Origin: Massospora cicadina
Taxonomy: Eukaryota > Entomophthoromycota > Entomophthoromycetes > Entomophthorales > Entomophthoraceae
Length of the DNA: 64,000 nucleotides
Assembly: GCA_022478985.1 (NCBI GenBank)
Contig: JAKSZP010000124.1
Span: forward strand, 123,529-187,528
Direction of reading: 5' to 3'
The position numbers and the translations under genes are program-made. A model generated the notes under the pieces. That model made no database searches. It saw nothing but the letters and a program-made list of their open reading frames with translations, and had not been told where the DNA came from. Below, piece after piece: positions 33,158-44,570 of the stretch (position 1 is its first letter; every line of letters starts with the position of its first letter).

Positions 33158-33830
33158 AGAGGTGTTCCCTGCCAGGTGCCCTCAAGTTCCACACAAGAGC
33201 TAATTTGGGGAAAAGAGAAGGTGTGGTCGCAGCTGAGGGTCATTGGCCTGAGACATATATCATGGGCCTAAACAACCCAGCAGGTAAGACCTGGTCTGGC
33301 CCCTATCCCATGAGGGAAAGCCAGGTTGGAAGTGGTAGGGTCAGTCAGGGAGGCCCCCTGGCTGATCTGATTCTGGATACTGGGCAGACAAGCCTGGGAT
33401 ACCCTGGCCCCTTCCCCAAAGAGGGCAAGCCAGAATGAGAGGGGACTATAGGCCCCCCAAAAAAAGCCTGGGCTTGGTCACCCAGGCTACCAGGGTTTGA
33501 TCCCCAATGCTGGTCCCAGCACCAATGCTGGGTGCTAATCCTGATGCTGGGACCTCCTCCCAATTCCAGCCCCAACATCAATTCAAGGTATCAATCCTAA
33601 TGCTTGGGCTTCCTCTTGATGCTGGCCCCAGCACCAATGCCAGGTGTCAATCTCAATTCCACCCCAGCGCTGATGCCAGCTCTTATGCTGATGCTGAGGC
33701 CACTTCCTGATGATGCTCGCCAGATCCTGCCATTGTGTCCAAAGTGGCTACCTTGGCCCATTCCTCCCTGCTGCCCGGATCTAATGCCCCTGCTTGGCAC
33801 TAACCCCTAGCTGAGGCTTGGAGGGAGCTC
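33158..33830 (+). other. Internal region of element H, non-coding
   Basis: G+C-rich, no recognisable protein domains. The right half (about 33490-33700) is made of imperfect short repeats. Confidence 0.6.
33490..33700 (+). repeat. Imperfect short tandem repeats (minisatellite-like) in H
   Basis: Units of the form CAATGCTGGGTGTCAATCC and GATGCTGG(T/C)CCCAGCAC recur with variation: AATGCTGG, GATGCTGG, AATGCCAGG, GATGCCAGC, GATGCTGAGG. Spacing is irregular. Confidence 0.6.
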
Positions 33831-34040
33831 TTTCAGGATTCTCCCTTTATTGGGGAAGTCCCAACTAGGGGTCATAACTCGCCTATGAACGGATGCTGGA
33901 TTGGGCTCCCCATTAACTTGGGGTAATCCCAATCCAAAGTATCAGGGATTAGCCCCAATAGTATTAATAATGTTTTAAATAGTAAATTTGACACTGTCAA
34001 CTAATGCCGAAGATGTCAATCAAACAATTGGGTTGCAGGT
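33831..34040 (+). repeat. LTR 2 of element H, left part
   Basis: Starts TTTCAGGATT (TGTCAGGATT in LTR 1) and ends at the CAGGT target duplication of element C. Confidence 0.85.
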
Positions 34041-34453
34041 TGCCAGCGCTACATTTCTTTGGACTGGCACTGGGGTTTGCGGTGGCTCAAATCTCGAAAA
34101 ATTGGAAAGAGCGCTGAGGAGGAAACGTGAAAACTAGTTATAATACTAAAAAATTTATTAAACTAAAAGGCTTCAATAATTATAGGGTGCATTGGGACTT
34201 GGTACCTTTGGGATTGTTGAGACCTCATCTGATCAGGATCTTTACTGATCTTCTGGAATGGCCTCCTTGTGGGCATCCTTAATGTATAGCATCGCTCACC
34301 TGACTGAATGGGTGGAAATGCTGCCCCATGTGACTCAGGAATAGTTGAGGATGATCCTGAAATAGATTTAGCTTGGGTAGGTTCAATGACCAATTTGCAT
34401 GGCCTGATTTGAAAGATGGGAATTTGATACGATTTTTATCTCAAATCCTGATA
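34041..34453 (-). repeat. 3' LTR of element C
   Basis: Matches 40114-40527, e.g. 'aaaaggcttcaataattata'. Plus-strand start TGCCAGCGC; the tract TTGAGGGGGCC abuts on the right. Confidence 0.9.
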
Positions 34454-34469
34454 AGGCCCCCTCAAGATC

Positions 34470-35515
34470 CAGTCAGAGGGGGGTAGGGGTATATGGCCTG
34501 AGGAACCAGCCATGCACCCGATTTACAACAGTACCTTGATTGATGTCAGCAATGGAGTACTTGGACTTCATCTTATGTATGACTTTGTAGGGTCCAGACC
34601 ACAGTACGTCGAGCTTATTCTGTCAGCCTCCAGCTCGATGATGATCAAAGAGAATGAGGTCACTTAGTGGAAAATCTGGTAAGGAAGGTCATCCAGGATT
34701 TAATTGGGATTTCTCTCTTCCAGTGGTGGTGATAGTGCCTTGAGTGGCTTGGGCTTGGAGCCAGACAATTTCATCAGCTAGAGCCCTCATATTTAAAGTC
34801 GAGTTCTTGGGGGTGGAGGCTTTGAGCAGGGGCTGGACACTACTGGGTAGCTGAGGTGCCCGTCCATACAGGGCTTCGAATGGGGACATCTTGATGACAT
34901 GGTGATAGCTTACCTGGTAGACGAGCAAGGCGCTGGGCAGATAATGGTTCCAACGGGAAGGATCTGAGGCAGCTAACTTTTGTAGGATGGAAACAAGAGT
35001 TCTGTTAGCATGTTCTACCGCCCCATTAGTAGAAGGGTGGTAGGGGGAAGCGAAACTCTGGGTGGTGCCAAATAGCGAAGTTAGTTCCTTTACTACCTGG
35101 AAGGTGAAGTTCAACCCATTGTCCAAAAGCAAGGTCTGGGGGGTACCCATGCTGGGTGAAAATGAAGTGAACAAGGAATAGAGCGGTAGCCTTGGTGGTG
35201 GCTGCAGGGACTGAGATCGCCCTAGCCCACTTAGTTAAGTGGTCTATGGCCAGGATAATATACTTGTGACCATGCAGCCCAGTGAGAAGGGGACCCACCA
35301 CGTTGATACTAATGACATTGAAAGGTTTGGTCAGGGCAACAACTGAGTGCTGATATTGAGGGTTGGCCCAGTCTTGGGATCAGCAGGTCATACAAGCTTC
35401 CAGAACCTCTTGAATGGTTTCTACCATTCAGTCCCAGTAGCACCATGACTTCAGCAATCATGGGTCTTCTTAACCGCACCATGTCCCACAGTAGAATGGC
35501 CTTCCAGGATGACGT
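34470..35515 (-). pseudogene. Integrase of element C
   Basis: H-S-T-V-G-H-G-A-V-K-K near 35495-35460 is the zinc-binding region. The frame 35301-35026 has M-V-G-P-L-L-T-G and A-I-D-H-L-T-K-W-A-R-A; the frame 35174-34689 has L-L-L-D-N-G-L-N-F-T with the second Asp, S-P-Y-H-P-S-T-N-G-A-V-E-H-A-N with the catalytic Glu, and S-P-F-E-A-L-Y-G-R-A-P. The C-terminal part (to about 34500) has L-W-S-G-P-Y-K-V-I-H-K and no chromodomain. A frameshift near 35150 and one near 35310 break it. Confidence 0.87.
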
Positions 35516-35519
35516 CAGT

Positions 35520-36180
35520 TCAAGAGGAAGGTCGGATGTAGGGAAGCCACTTCTTATTGACTCTCTTGTAGCATAGCCCATCCTTGATTTGAGTGTCTTG
35601 AGTCATTTGGCAGAGTTCGGCCTGAACCTCAGGAGTTTCCAGTTCCCATCGTTTGGGCTGTCCTATCAGGTTGTAGAGCCAATCCTCCTCTGGGGTCAGA
35701 ACCACTAATACTGGCATCCTGGAGAGGCTGTCAGCATTCTGGTGTATAGCGCCTGCGCGGTGGATGATGCTGAAGTCATAGCTTTGCAGTTGTAGGGCCC
35801 ACCTGGCCAACTGACCATCAGGGTCTTTCATTTGCTGCAGCCACCGGAGGGAAGAATGGTCTGTAATAATAGTAAAATGTGTACCGTAGAGGTAGGGCCA
35901 GAAATGTTTGATGGCTAAGAGAACGGCTAGACATTCCCTCTCAGTAACGCTGTAGTTCCGCTCAGCCTTGCTTAGCGTCTTACTAAAATAAGCCATGGGA
36001 TGATTGACCTGGTCCTCATTGTGCAGAGCCAGGATAGCTCTGATGGCGACGTCACTTGCATCCGTAAACAGCAATAAAGGTTGGTCAAAGCAAGGATGAA
36101 CTAGAACAGGTTTAGTACATAAGGCCATACATAAAGCGTTGAAGGCCTGTTCCTGCTCAGGTCACTACATAAATGGTACG
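35520..36180 (-). pseudogene. RNase H of element C (largely open)
   Basis: A 202-codon open frame (36128-35520): L-L-F-T-D-A-S-D-V-A, H-P-M-A-Y-F-S-K-T-L, V-T-E-R-E-C-L-A-V-L, I-T-D-H-S-S-L-R-W-L and N-A-D-S-L-S-R-M are all intact, including the acidic residues. After the domain the frame continues into the integrase N-terminal linker. The fused polyprotein is broken upstream (RT) and downstream. Confidence 0.87.
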
Positions 36181-36189
36181 TTCTTTTAT

Positions 36190-37144
36190 AGGAGGTAGAA
36201 CAATGGCTCAGCTAGGTTGGCAAACTGTGGGATGAACTGACGGTAATAGCCCACCATACCTAGAAAGACTTAAATATTTTATAGGCTTCAGGGGCATGAC
36301 ATCTTTTTCTATGGTGCCAACTTTGTTGGGTATAGGTTGGATGCCATTCTTGGAGACCTTGTGTCCTAGAAATTCTAGCTCAGGCTGTAAAAAGGAGCAC
36401 TTTGAGAGCTTGAGCTTGATGGAGGCCTTCCTGAGACGCTTGAAGACTTCCTTAAGATGCTCTACATGTCCATTAAAGGTTTGCAAAAAAACGGTGATGT
36501 CATCCAGGTAGACTAGGACACAGGAGAGCTTCAAGTCCTAAGGATCCCATCCATGGCACGCTGGAACGTGGCTGGGGCATTGCAGAGGCCTTGGGGCATC
36601 CGGGTAAGCTCAAAAAGCCCCTCATGGGCGATTAGAGCCCACTTGGCTCAGTCTTTGGGGGCGAGCTCGACCTGCAAATACATGCTGGTGAGGTCCATGG
36701 CTGAGAAGTACTGGGAACCTGCAAGCAGATAAAGATAATTGTCAATCTGGGGCAGAGGATAGCTGTCCTTCTTGGTGATGGAGTTGAGTCGTTGATAATC
36801 CATCACCGCCCAGTGCTTGCCATCCTTCTTTTGGACCAGCAGAAGAGGGAGGACCAAGGACTACGCGAAGGGACCCAAGAGCTTAACGTCGAGCAGCTGT
36901 TTTAGATCTACCATGACCTGGGCCTCTTCAACCTTGCTCTTTTGGTAAGGCCAGGACTGAAAAGGGGGGCATCCCCAGTTTCTACATGGTGGAGGACTCC
37001 GTTCATCCTTCTAAAATCATAGGTCAAAGTGTAGAATAGGTCCAAGTATTCCTCCAGGAGCTCCTGAACTTTAAGTCGCTGTTCATCAGAGAGGTCCTTT
37101 CCTATATTAGCGTCAACCAAATTAACTGAGGGTGGTGACTCCAA
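36190..37144 (-). pseudogene. Reverse transcriptase of element C
   Basis: 37144-36908 is the region before RT (L-L-E-E-Y-L-D-L-F). 36857-36648 has L-L-L-V-Q-K-K-D-G-K, D-Y-Q-R-L-N-S-I and Y-F-S-A-M-D-L-T-S. After M-P-Q-G-L-C-N-A-P-A-T-F-Q (about 36600-36560), the frame 36534-36208 holds an intact active site V-L-V-Y-L-D-D-I-T-V-F and L-E-F-L-G-H-K-V-S. Frame changes lie near 36880, 36640 and 36540. Confidence 0.87.
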
Positions 37145-37659
37145 GCCAAAGTCCCTTAAGTCCCCAATGCTTCAAATGTGGCAACAGCCCCAATCAGTAA
37201 TAGGCAGACATAAGCGGTGGGTTGGTTTGGACCTACAACTTTTGGTTTGTCATTCAGATTGGCTAGCAACACCGATATAGATCGAGCATACGCTAGATCA
37301 AGGATCCTGGGGCAGGTCAGCACTCCTTGGGAGATGGGTTATCTAGGCCTTGGACCTCCAGTTAATACCCTGAGGGAATGTTGATGTGGACCCAGGTTTT
37401 GACAATGACTTGGGATTTTGGGGGTATGGTAGTCGCCCAGGGCAAGTAGATTGACATCCCCTCTAATCTGTCAACAGCAGGAGGGGGTAGTCAGACTCGA
37501 GAGCCCTGGATGTGATACTTGAGCCAATTGATTTGACCTTTGATCTCCAGTAGGCAGGCTCAGGCCTTGACCTCAGCCCTAGAGTCATGAGAAGTCTCGA
37601 AAATTAGAGGGACTCGATGTCCTAGAAGGGAGAGGAAACCACCATCATAGTGGAGAACT

Positions 37660-37990
37660 GCCAAATAGTCTCAAAGGAACTGTGTCCCAAGGAGCAGATC
37701 ATAGCTAGGGTTGTCAGAGCGATGGTGGTTGTATCTAAAGCGAGCTTTCTGAACCAAATTGGTAGAGAGGAATAGGCCCATATGGATCAGGTGCACTGGG
37801 GGCCAGCCATGCCATACTCCATGTAGTGCAGCATTTTGGGAGTGACCTTGATGCGTTTCATCAGCTTGCAAGAGATGACGTTCACAGGAAAGCCACTGTC
37901 AACTATGGCGTAAACTGGAATCTTGTGGACCCAGATGGCGACTCGGGTGACCAAACTTCCAAACTGGGGCAGTAACGTAAGGAACATGGG
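37660..37990 (-). pseudogene. Aspartic protease of element C
   Basis: V-Y-A-I-V-D-S-G-F-P-V-N-V-I (about 37910-37875) keeps the D-S-G triad. The end of the domain, N-P-S-Y-D-L-L-L-G-T, is in a second frame (37871-37671), so a frameshift sits near 37790. Region 37145-37660 between this and RT is degenerate linker. Confidence 0.82.
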
Positions 37991-38149
37991 AGAATCATCA
38001 GAAGAAGAGAAAGCAGTATCAATGTCTTTATTGTCATCAGATACTGCAACTACTTCCTCGGAAACAATGGCTTCTGGTTTATGCGTGAGGATAAATGAGG
38101 ATGGGCAGGGATGTCAGCACGGAGTGCTTCGTCCTTCATGCTGATGACC

Positions 38150-40111
38150 CTTTTCCCACCTCCTCATCAAGATGTTTCCAGCAGGTATTAGCGCTATGTC
38201 TAAAGCCATTGCAATAGGTGCATCAAGGTTGGGGTTCTTCTGGTTTTTGACTACATGGACCCTAGGGCGGTTAGAGGGCCAGTAGACGTGGCCTTAAAGT
38301 GTAGGATCGAGGCAGGGATCTCGTTGAGGGCCTCCTTAATCTCCCTGATACAGGCGAATCCATTTTTCTGCCTGATCATGTGCATTTGGACCTCAGTATA
38401 GGACCCCAAGGCGGAGATGACAGCGGTGATGGCGTCGTCCAGAGTGATACAGTTCATCATGACCAAAGGTTGTGCCTGGGCGTAGAATCAGTTGGCAAAC
38501 TCCATAGGGTTTTCTCCTTTGTTCAGTCAAATGCCCATGAATGCTTGCTTCTGGTTGGCCAGGGTTTGGTTGCTGCTGAACTCTTGGATCAAGGCGGTGA
38601 GGACCTGTTCCCAGGTGTTACACTCCTTCAAATGGGGAGTCATGATTTTCCGGGAAGTGCTTTCTAGACAGGAGTGGATGTGCTTCACCTTTTGTCAATT
38701 GGTGGCCTCCTCCATGGAACTCTTGTAGGCATACAGTAAGGAGGCGATACTTTCCCGCCTGGGGGTGACCCTTTCCTTAAAACTAGGTCTAAAGTTAGCT
38801 ACAATGGGAGTGAAAGGGTGTTAATGCCTGGGATAGGGGTCAGCTCCAAGGTCTCCATTTCTGCATAATCTCAAGGAACCTGCTGATCTAACCGCCTCCA
38901 TAAGCCCTCTAAGTCCTCTTGGATGTAGTCCCAATTCCAGCTGAGGGTGGAAGCAGAAGCCTTATTGTCAACCTGCTCCTTTAAGTATTAAATCTCGGCG
39001 CTCTGTAGATGGAGCTGGTTTTTGATGGTGGTCAACTGGGTTTTGAACCCACACAAGTTGTTTCAAGCTGGGAGATATGAGCATCGGTAAGCTTTGTGAA
39101 GGCGCTAAGGTTATCCATCTCATCTGACAATGCTTTGATGGAGACCCTGGGGTTAAGAGGGACACCATCCGATCAGAGCTTGCACCCCAATGCCACCTTT
39201 TGGATTTGATCCCATAAGGCAGTCAGGGCGGTCATTATATCCCTTCACCAGGGGTCTTCAGGTTTGCCCAAGGTTGGAGGGCCTGGGGGCTCTTGAGGCC
39301 CGCATGGTCCCTCAGGTCCAGCTGACCCTTGACGCCCTGCACTCATGGAGGGGTAGTCATGAGAGGCTAGCTCTCAGTAGTGTTGCTGTAGGGATTGTAC
39401 CAGTTCTTTGACTTGTTGTAGATGTTGAGTCCATGTTGCTTTGAACAGCTGGGTGTTTTGGTGAAACTGCTCCTCAAGGTAGCCGGAGATTCCGCTATCC
39501 AGTACTACAATCTGATCGCGGATCTCATTAATTAGTTGTCAGTTATCAAGAATAGCTTCATGATTGTCATGCACAAAGGAGGATGCGGCTTCATAGAGGT
39601 CAATAATGTAGGAATGTAAATTCTGGGTGAGCCCTAGTTGCCTGGAGACCTCCTGATTGTGTAATCCGACTAACTGGAGGAGGTGATGGATAGTGGGGTG
39701 GACAAAGTTATGAAGGTAGCGGTCAGGCCCCAGGGTAAGCTCCCCAGCAGGCAATATGGCTGAGACATAGAGTTCCCACATCATGGAAGGTGCGGAGGAG
39801 GCGCAGGAGCAGCTGGAGTGGGCGCCCTCAAAGTAGATGTCATTTATTAATTGTGTTAGCGATCAATGATATGCTCATATTGGAGTTGGTATTGGCTCCC
39901 ATCTAGGGAGGGCAGCGAGAGTTGAAAGGCGGTGCGAAACTCTAGCCTTTCCAGCTGTGAAGGTGGCGTTGCATACCGCGAGGTACTAATTCATTGTGTA
40001 ACGCTCCTCAATTGACCAGTAATTTGGTCATCAGGGCTGCTATTGGTTTCCATTTTTGTGATAGACGTTTTCACTTAGGTCATCTCGGAGCTCCCTGTAG
40101 TGAGCACCACT
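38150..40111 (-). pseudogene. gag of element C
   Basis: Starts in the primer site (GTG CTC ACT ACA GGG, V-L-T-T-G), runs as V-K-T-S-I-T-K-M-E-T and continues to the frame 39784-39539 (M-W-E-L-Y-V-S-A). A collagen-like linker with G-P-E-G-P-C-G-P follows at about 39352-39270. The capsid region is 38780-38400 (S-S-M-E-E-A-T-N, L-K-E-C-N-T-W-E-Q-V, L-A-N-Q-K-Q-A-F), ending near 38251. Stops split the gene. Confidence 0.8.
40093..40109 (-). other. Primer-binding site of element C
   Basis: TGGTGCTCACTACAGGG, identical to the first 17 bases in E and G, four bases from the LTR end. Confidence 0.8.
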
Positions 40112-40113
40112 TC

Positions 40114-40527
40114 TGTTGGTGCTACAGTTCTTTGGACTGGCGCTGGGGTTCGCGGTGGCTCAAAGCTGGAAAAATTGGAAAGAGCACCGAGGAGGAAATG
40201 GAAAAATGTGTTAGAATACTGAATATTTTATTAAACTAAAAGGCTTCAATAATTATAGGGTGCATTGGGACTTGGTGCCTTCAGGATTGTTGGGGCCTCA
40301 TCCAATCAGGATCTTTTCTGACCTTCCAGAATGGCCTCCTTGTGGGCGTCCTTAATGGATAGCATCGCTCACCTGACTGAATGGGTTAAAATGCCACCCC
40401 ACGTGACTCAGGAATAGGTGAGGATGATCCAGAAATAGATTTAGCTTGGGTAGGTTTGATGACTGATTTGGCACGGCCTGATTTATAAGATGGGAATTTG
40501 ATATGATTTTTATCTTGAATCCTGACA
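40114..40527 (-). repeat. 5' LTR of element C
   Basis: Partner of 34041-34453; outer end CCTGACA followed by CAGGT. Confidence 0.92.
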
Positions 40528-40532
40528 CAGGT

Positions 40533-40872
40533 AATTACTGTCCAATGTGAAAACCCAATCAGTTAACCTTTTCAGGCGCACCAGAAAATTATTATGAGAA
40601 TTCTCCCATTCCCTTTGTAATATTTAGTTATTTTTTTACTTACTCATTATTGGCTATTGAAGCCAAGACTCTCCCCATCATGAATCCACCCATTCCCAAT
40701 CCATCGATTTTCTATAAATACCTCAAGGATCATTTTAATAAAGGACTGTCTTTCACAATCTATTTTCTTTTTAAGCTTACCTAAGGCTTTTAAGGCCTAT
40801 TAATTCGCTGGGGGCTTTGGGGCCCTGATTAATTATGGGCACAGGTTGGAGTTGCTCTTCCATGGTCTGACA
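40533..40872 (+). repeat. LTR 2 of element H, right part
   Basis: Continues LTR 2 after element C; matches 32818-33157 including 'cttttcaggcgcacc' and the AATAAAGGA signal. Ends TGACA before the AGCCC duplication. Confidence 0.87.
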
Positions 40873-40877
40873 AGCCC

Positions 40878-41660
40878 CAAGATATCCTGGGTCTCACGTG
40901 AAAGCACATCTGCCCCTGGATTCTGACCCTGCTCCTGGGGCCCCATACCCTCCAGGTGCTGACCATGATTTGTGAAAAACTGGGTCATCCTCATGGATGC
41001 ATGCTTGTGGTTTTTATATGTAAATTGCGCCAACTTAACCCAACACACCCTATCATACTGCCGCCCTGAGACATAGCACCTCAAATCATGTTCTAACAGA
41101 GATTTACCCTCTCAGTTTGGCCATCCAAAAGGGGATTTTAAGATGATGAATGGGAGTCCCTTATCTTCAAGTTTCCTAACAGATGCACCCAGAAATGAGA
41201 TGTGAACTGTGGACCCCAATCTGACAAAATCTCCTCCAGAACACCATGTCAGGAAAAAACCTCACACAAAAAATCTGACCTGCTATCTTCACAGATATGG
41301 TTGACTGACAAGGGAAATACTTTGCATACTTTGTCATTCAATCCACTACAACCATTAAGGCGTCCATCCCCTGGTACTTGGGCAATTCAGTGATGAAATC
41401 CACACTCACAGAGGCCTGCGGCCTGCATGGAATCTGAAGTGGCTTCAATTTCCCTCCTGGCGCCAAACAACGGGACTTTGACCTTTCACACACCACACAT
41501 CACTCCAAAAACTTCCATACTGCTACACCCACTCCCCTCCATGAATACTGATGACGCACCAAGTCCAGCGTCTTATCCCTGCCTGAATGTCCTGCCAAAA
41601 AATGATCATGGTTAACTTCCAACACTTCTTGCTGCAGACTCATCACCAGAACCCAGATCC
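40878..41660 (-). pseudogene. Integrase core of element D
   Basis: Read leftward: D-R-S-D-F-L-C-E-V-F (about 41290-41260), I-L-S-D-W-G-P-Q-F-T-S-H-F (about 41230-41190) with the second catalytic Asp, L-D-G-Q-T-E-R-V-N (about 41120-41095) with the catalytic Glu, and L-A-Q-F-T-Y-K-N-H-K-H-A-S (41033-40995). This is the chromovirus-type integrase core. Element H interrupts it at 40877. Stops and frameshifts present. Confidence 0.8.
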
Positions 41661-42790
41661 TTTCCTCATGCCAAATAAGTCCTCAGACTGAGAACCCCAC
41701 ATGTCTCTTGCTCGCCTCCCCTTCTTTCATCTCATCTAAAATCGCCAGTTCAACTCACTCCTCCACTGCGCAGTCCAAATTCTCCTCGTAATTTCTTCTC
41801 TCCAACCTCAGATCATCACAAAAAGACTCAACGGCAACATCATAGCTGTGCTAAACCTCCTCAACTCCTCATAAAACATCAACCTTGAATCACGACTCAA
41901 CTTATCTTTAAAAATTTTCTGTTCCTTCAGTTTATACTTATTCCACAAGTCATAATGAACCAAATCTAAGTGCCACCGGCCTGTCTCTGATTCATCTGAC
42001 GTGGGGACTTATAATACTTTAAGGCTCAATGTTCAGTACTGATCACAACTGGATGCCTGAAGTACAATACATGGTGTTGCCACTCCCCAAATGCCGCCAC
42101 TATTGCCAAAGGTTTCTTGTCGTAGACCAGGTAATTTATCTCAGTGTTATCATCTTCAGCTGAAGTAACAGACGGGATGCTCAATTTTGTCTTTTCCCTC
42201 CTGAAATATCACCACTCTAAGTGCAAAGTTTGATGCATCAGCCTCAACTTACAAACGTCTTGTTGAGGTTAGGATGGGCTAGAGTGGAGGCTGTCAGAAG
42301 ACTCGCCTTTACAAGCTGGAATGCCCTTACTTTGCCTCCCCCCCCAAATTAAGGGTACATCCCTGTTCAACCTTGTCAATGGCACAGCCCATTCAACTAA
42401 ATTTTAGAAACCCCTCAGAAAGTTTATACTCCCAAAATACTCTGCATCACAGTCCACTTCCTGGAGGCCAACCACTTCTTCACCGCTCGCAGCTTATCAG
42501 GACATATTGCTTACCACCCTGAAAACAACATTCCCCAGGAAGAACACTGAGCCCCTATTAAACTCACACTTGGATGGCTTTGACTTCAAGCCCACCCAGC
42601 TTACCGCCTCCAGCACACTCCTTACATCCTTCACGTGATCTTGCACCAGCTTGGAAAATACCAGAATATCACCCATATATGTCATTTTCACATGACTATA
42701 TTGAAGGGGTAATTTCCAGGACAAGGCTGGGCGCCAAGAGTCCAAGAAGTTTACGCTTTAGGACCTTCCTGACTTAGGCAACCATTGGAA
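41660..42790 (-). pseudogene. RNase H and C-terminal RT of element D
   Basis: 42745-42497 holds the RT active site as Y-M-G-D-I-L-V-F-S-K (Y-x-D-D with first Asp changed to Gly) and K-P-S-K-C-E-F. RNase H follows: A-D-A-S-N-F-A-L-like residues near 42235, V-V-I-F-Q-E-G-K and H-P-V-C-Y-F-S near 42215-42175. The remainder to 41660 is the degenerate link to integrase. Confidence 0.72.
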
Positions 42791-43600
42791 CAACTCTGAA
42801 TGCAGGCTAGGTATTCCCAGGTTGGTTCAGATGAAGTGTGACCTGCCCAGCCATGTGTAACAGCAATAGCAGTATAACAGATATGCTACTTTTATGTAAT
42901 GAAAGCTCTATTCAGTTACTTGGTGACTGGGGGTTCAAAACACATTCATTTTATAAAATTTCTTTAACTAGTGTCAGCATAAACTTCAATTGATCACTTG
43001 AGTTTGGTCAAATTTTATAGTATGTTACTCTGATGGATGGAAGTGTTCTTATTGGTGCACCAGGGCTTAGTACCACTTTCACCAATTGATAATTCCCCCA
43101 AAGTAGCTTAAATATGTTTATCCAAGACCAACATTTCTCATTGTTCGTCTTTCCCTTTAATAAACCCTTTGTTAGTTTTACATCTTTTTTCTTATGCTAA
43201 CTTGGGCGAACCTATGTGCAGACCTCTTTGAAGAGGTCTTATGCAACGTTAGCCATGTTATTTGTGCAAATTTTACCCTCTCATCTGATGCACAGCTGGT
43301 CCGCTTGGGTCCCCTCCAGACCAAAGAAACCTTACACTCCTGCACATAATGCCACTTAGATATGTACTCCTTTTTGGGGTCCACTCAAGTCTTTCTGTTT
43401 GTATGATTCCTATTACTCTACTCCATAATGAACACCCTCGCCTTATGTTATTTTAGCTCAAGAACCCTCTGCGGAGCTATCTTTCTTTTGATACTGAAAA
43501 ATAGTTCCCTTGCGTTGGTCCTGTGCACCGTGCACCACCACGCTGGGAACTGGAGAGTTATAGACACTCTCCTGATAATATAAGCAACGCAACATTTACC
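42790..43600. other. Foreign ~0.8 kb block in the D reverse transcriptase
   Basis: RT motifs before (A-F-Q-R-I-I-D, about 43640) and after (Y-M-G-D-I, about 42675) should be about 60 residues apart at most but are nearly 1 kb apart. The right end (43480-43590) resembles 8590-8690. No gypsy domain is visible inside; an open minus-strand frame at 43384-43178 is unrecognised. It may be a solo LTR of a repeat family (X), but clean borders were not found. Confidence 0.5.
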
Positions 43601-44230
43601 CGCCTAACACCAACACACAGTCAATTATGCGTTGGAAGGCTCGTGGGAGCATTTCGCAGCCTAAGTGGAATAAACTGATATTTGAAACTCCCCCAAATGG
43701 CACTTAAACGCGGTATATTTCTGGTGCTCTGACTTCACGGGAACTTGATTGAAAGCGTCAACCATATCTAATCTGTTGAACACCACACACCCTAAAATCA
43801 TGGGTAGAATGTCTTCCATGAGCTGCATCAAATATGGGTCAGGCTCTGTCAGAGCATTGGGCCATCAGAAATCCACACAAGGATGTAGCTCCCCACTTGC
43901 CTTTGGCACAAGCAGCATCAGCGAAACCATAGACGATCTGGATAGCACAATCAAACCCAGACCTAGTATCTTATGACATATACTTAAAGAGACTCCTGGC
44001 CCAGAGGATTTGATGGATAAACCGGGCATCCTTTTAGCAACTCAGATCCCTCTATGAACCAAAAACTAAATGCAAAGTCCCCTGTATGCGAAAAGGCGCC
44101 TCATCCTTGGGTTCAAACACCAATGAAAAATCCTGGTACTCCTCTGGCAAACTATTCTTTGACGTGACTGAAGATATTTCCCCCATACGCTTCACTGGTG
44201 ACCCTGAGCCTGGAACTCCCACTACCACAC
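43600..44230 (-). pseudogene. N-terminal RT of element D
   Basis: M-L-S-like and Q-L-M-E-D-I-L-P-M-I-L-G (about 43830-43795), F-N-R-L-D-M-V-D-A-F-N-Q-V (about 43780-43745) with the first catalytic Asp, K-Y-T-A-F-K-C-H-L-G-E-F (about 43720-43690) and R-A-F-Q-R-I-I-D (about 43645-43625). These are the standard gypsy RT blocks 2-4. Stops in between. Confidence 0.75.
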
Positions 44231-44570
44231 ATCTGAGCCCCTAGGCGACAACAGCACTTTCTCCTTCATCATATCAAATTGTGGATGGAACTGGTGCCAC
44301 TATCTCATCCTCAGCACCACTGGATGAGGCAGATGTGCTGCAGCTGAAATTATTCTTCAAACTCATCCAGGCCTTGCCTCAACAGAATTCTGGACTGCAC
44401 CTTCCACAACGCAGTCCTCTTGATGGCATCCGACAACCTCACAAAACCATCCTCCTGCAACAGCAATCCACATTTTCTTGCCCACACCTCATCCACATAA
44501 TTCTTATAAGCCCTAGTGTCCACCATGACCAGGACCTTCCCACACTCCTTCTTTCCAGGACCTTCTTACA
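44230..44570 (-). pseudogene. Aspartic protease of element D
   Basis: The frame near 44540-44460 gives V-L-V-M-V-D-T-R-A-Y-K-N-Y-V-D-E-V-W-A, which aligns with the chromovirus protease V-D-T-G-A; the triad Gly is Arg (GGG to AGG, G-to-A). K-C-G-L-L follows as usual. Confidence 0.7.

Larger units (their letters stand above)
34041..40527 (-). mobile_element. Ty3/gypsy element C, inserted in the right LTR of H
   Basis: LTRs 34041-34453 and 40114-40527 with perfect TSD CAGGT at 34036-34040 and 40528-40532. Domains read leftward: gag, protease, RT, RNase H, integrase. It keeps the longest open frames of any gypsy copy here, including a 202-codon RNase H and a 161-codon integrase piece, so it is among the least decayed. 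It is the sister of element B. Confidence 0.93.
32614..40872 (+). mobile_element. Mini-LTR element H inserted in D, its right LTR split by C
   Basis: LTR 1 is 32614-33157 (TGTCAGG to CCAACA); LTR 2 is 33831-34040 plus 40533-40872 (to TGACA). Perfect TSD AGCCC at 32609-32613 and 40873-40877. The internal region (33158-33830, 673 bp) has no gypsy domains. Element C (34041-40527) sits in LTR 2 with its own TSD. Plus orientation is suggested by TATATAAATACC near 32997 followed by AATAAAGG near 33023 and by a purine-rich stretch before LTR 2. Confidence 0.85.

Noticed and set aside
33490..33700. CRISPR-like array
   Set aside because: Repeat units vary in sequence and spacing and there are no uniform spacers; it is a minisatellite-like tract inside a eukaryotic LTR element.
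35520..36128. Intact host gene for a 202-residue RNase H-like protein
   Set aside because: It is the RNase H part of element C pol, in frame with flanking RT and integrase remnants and lacking its own promoter context.
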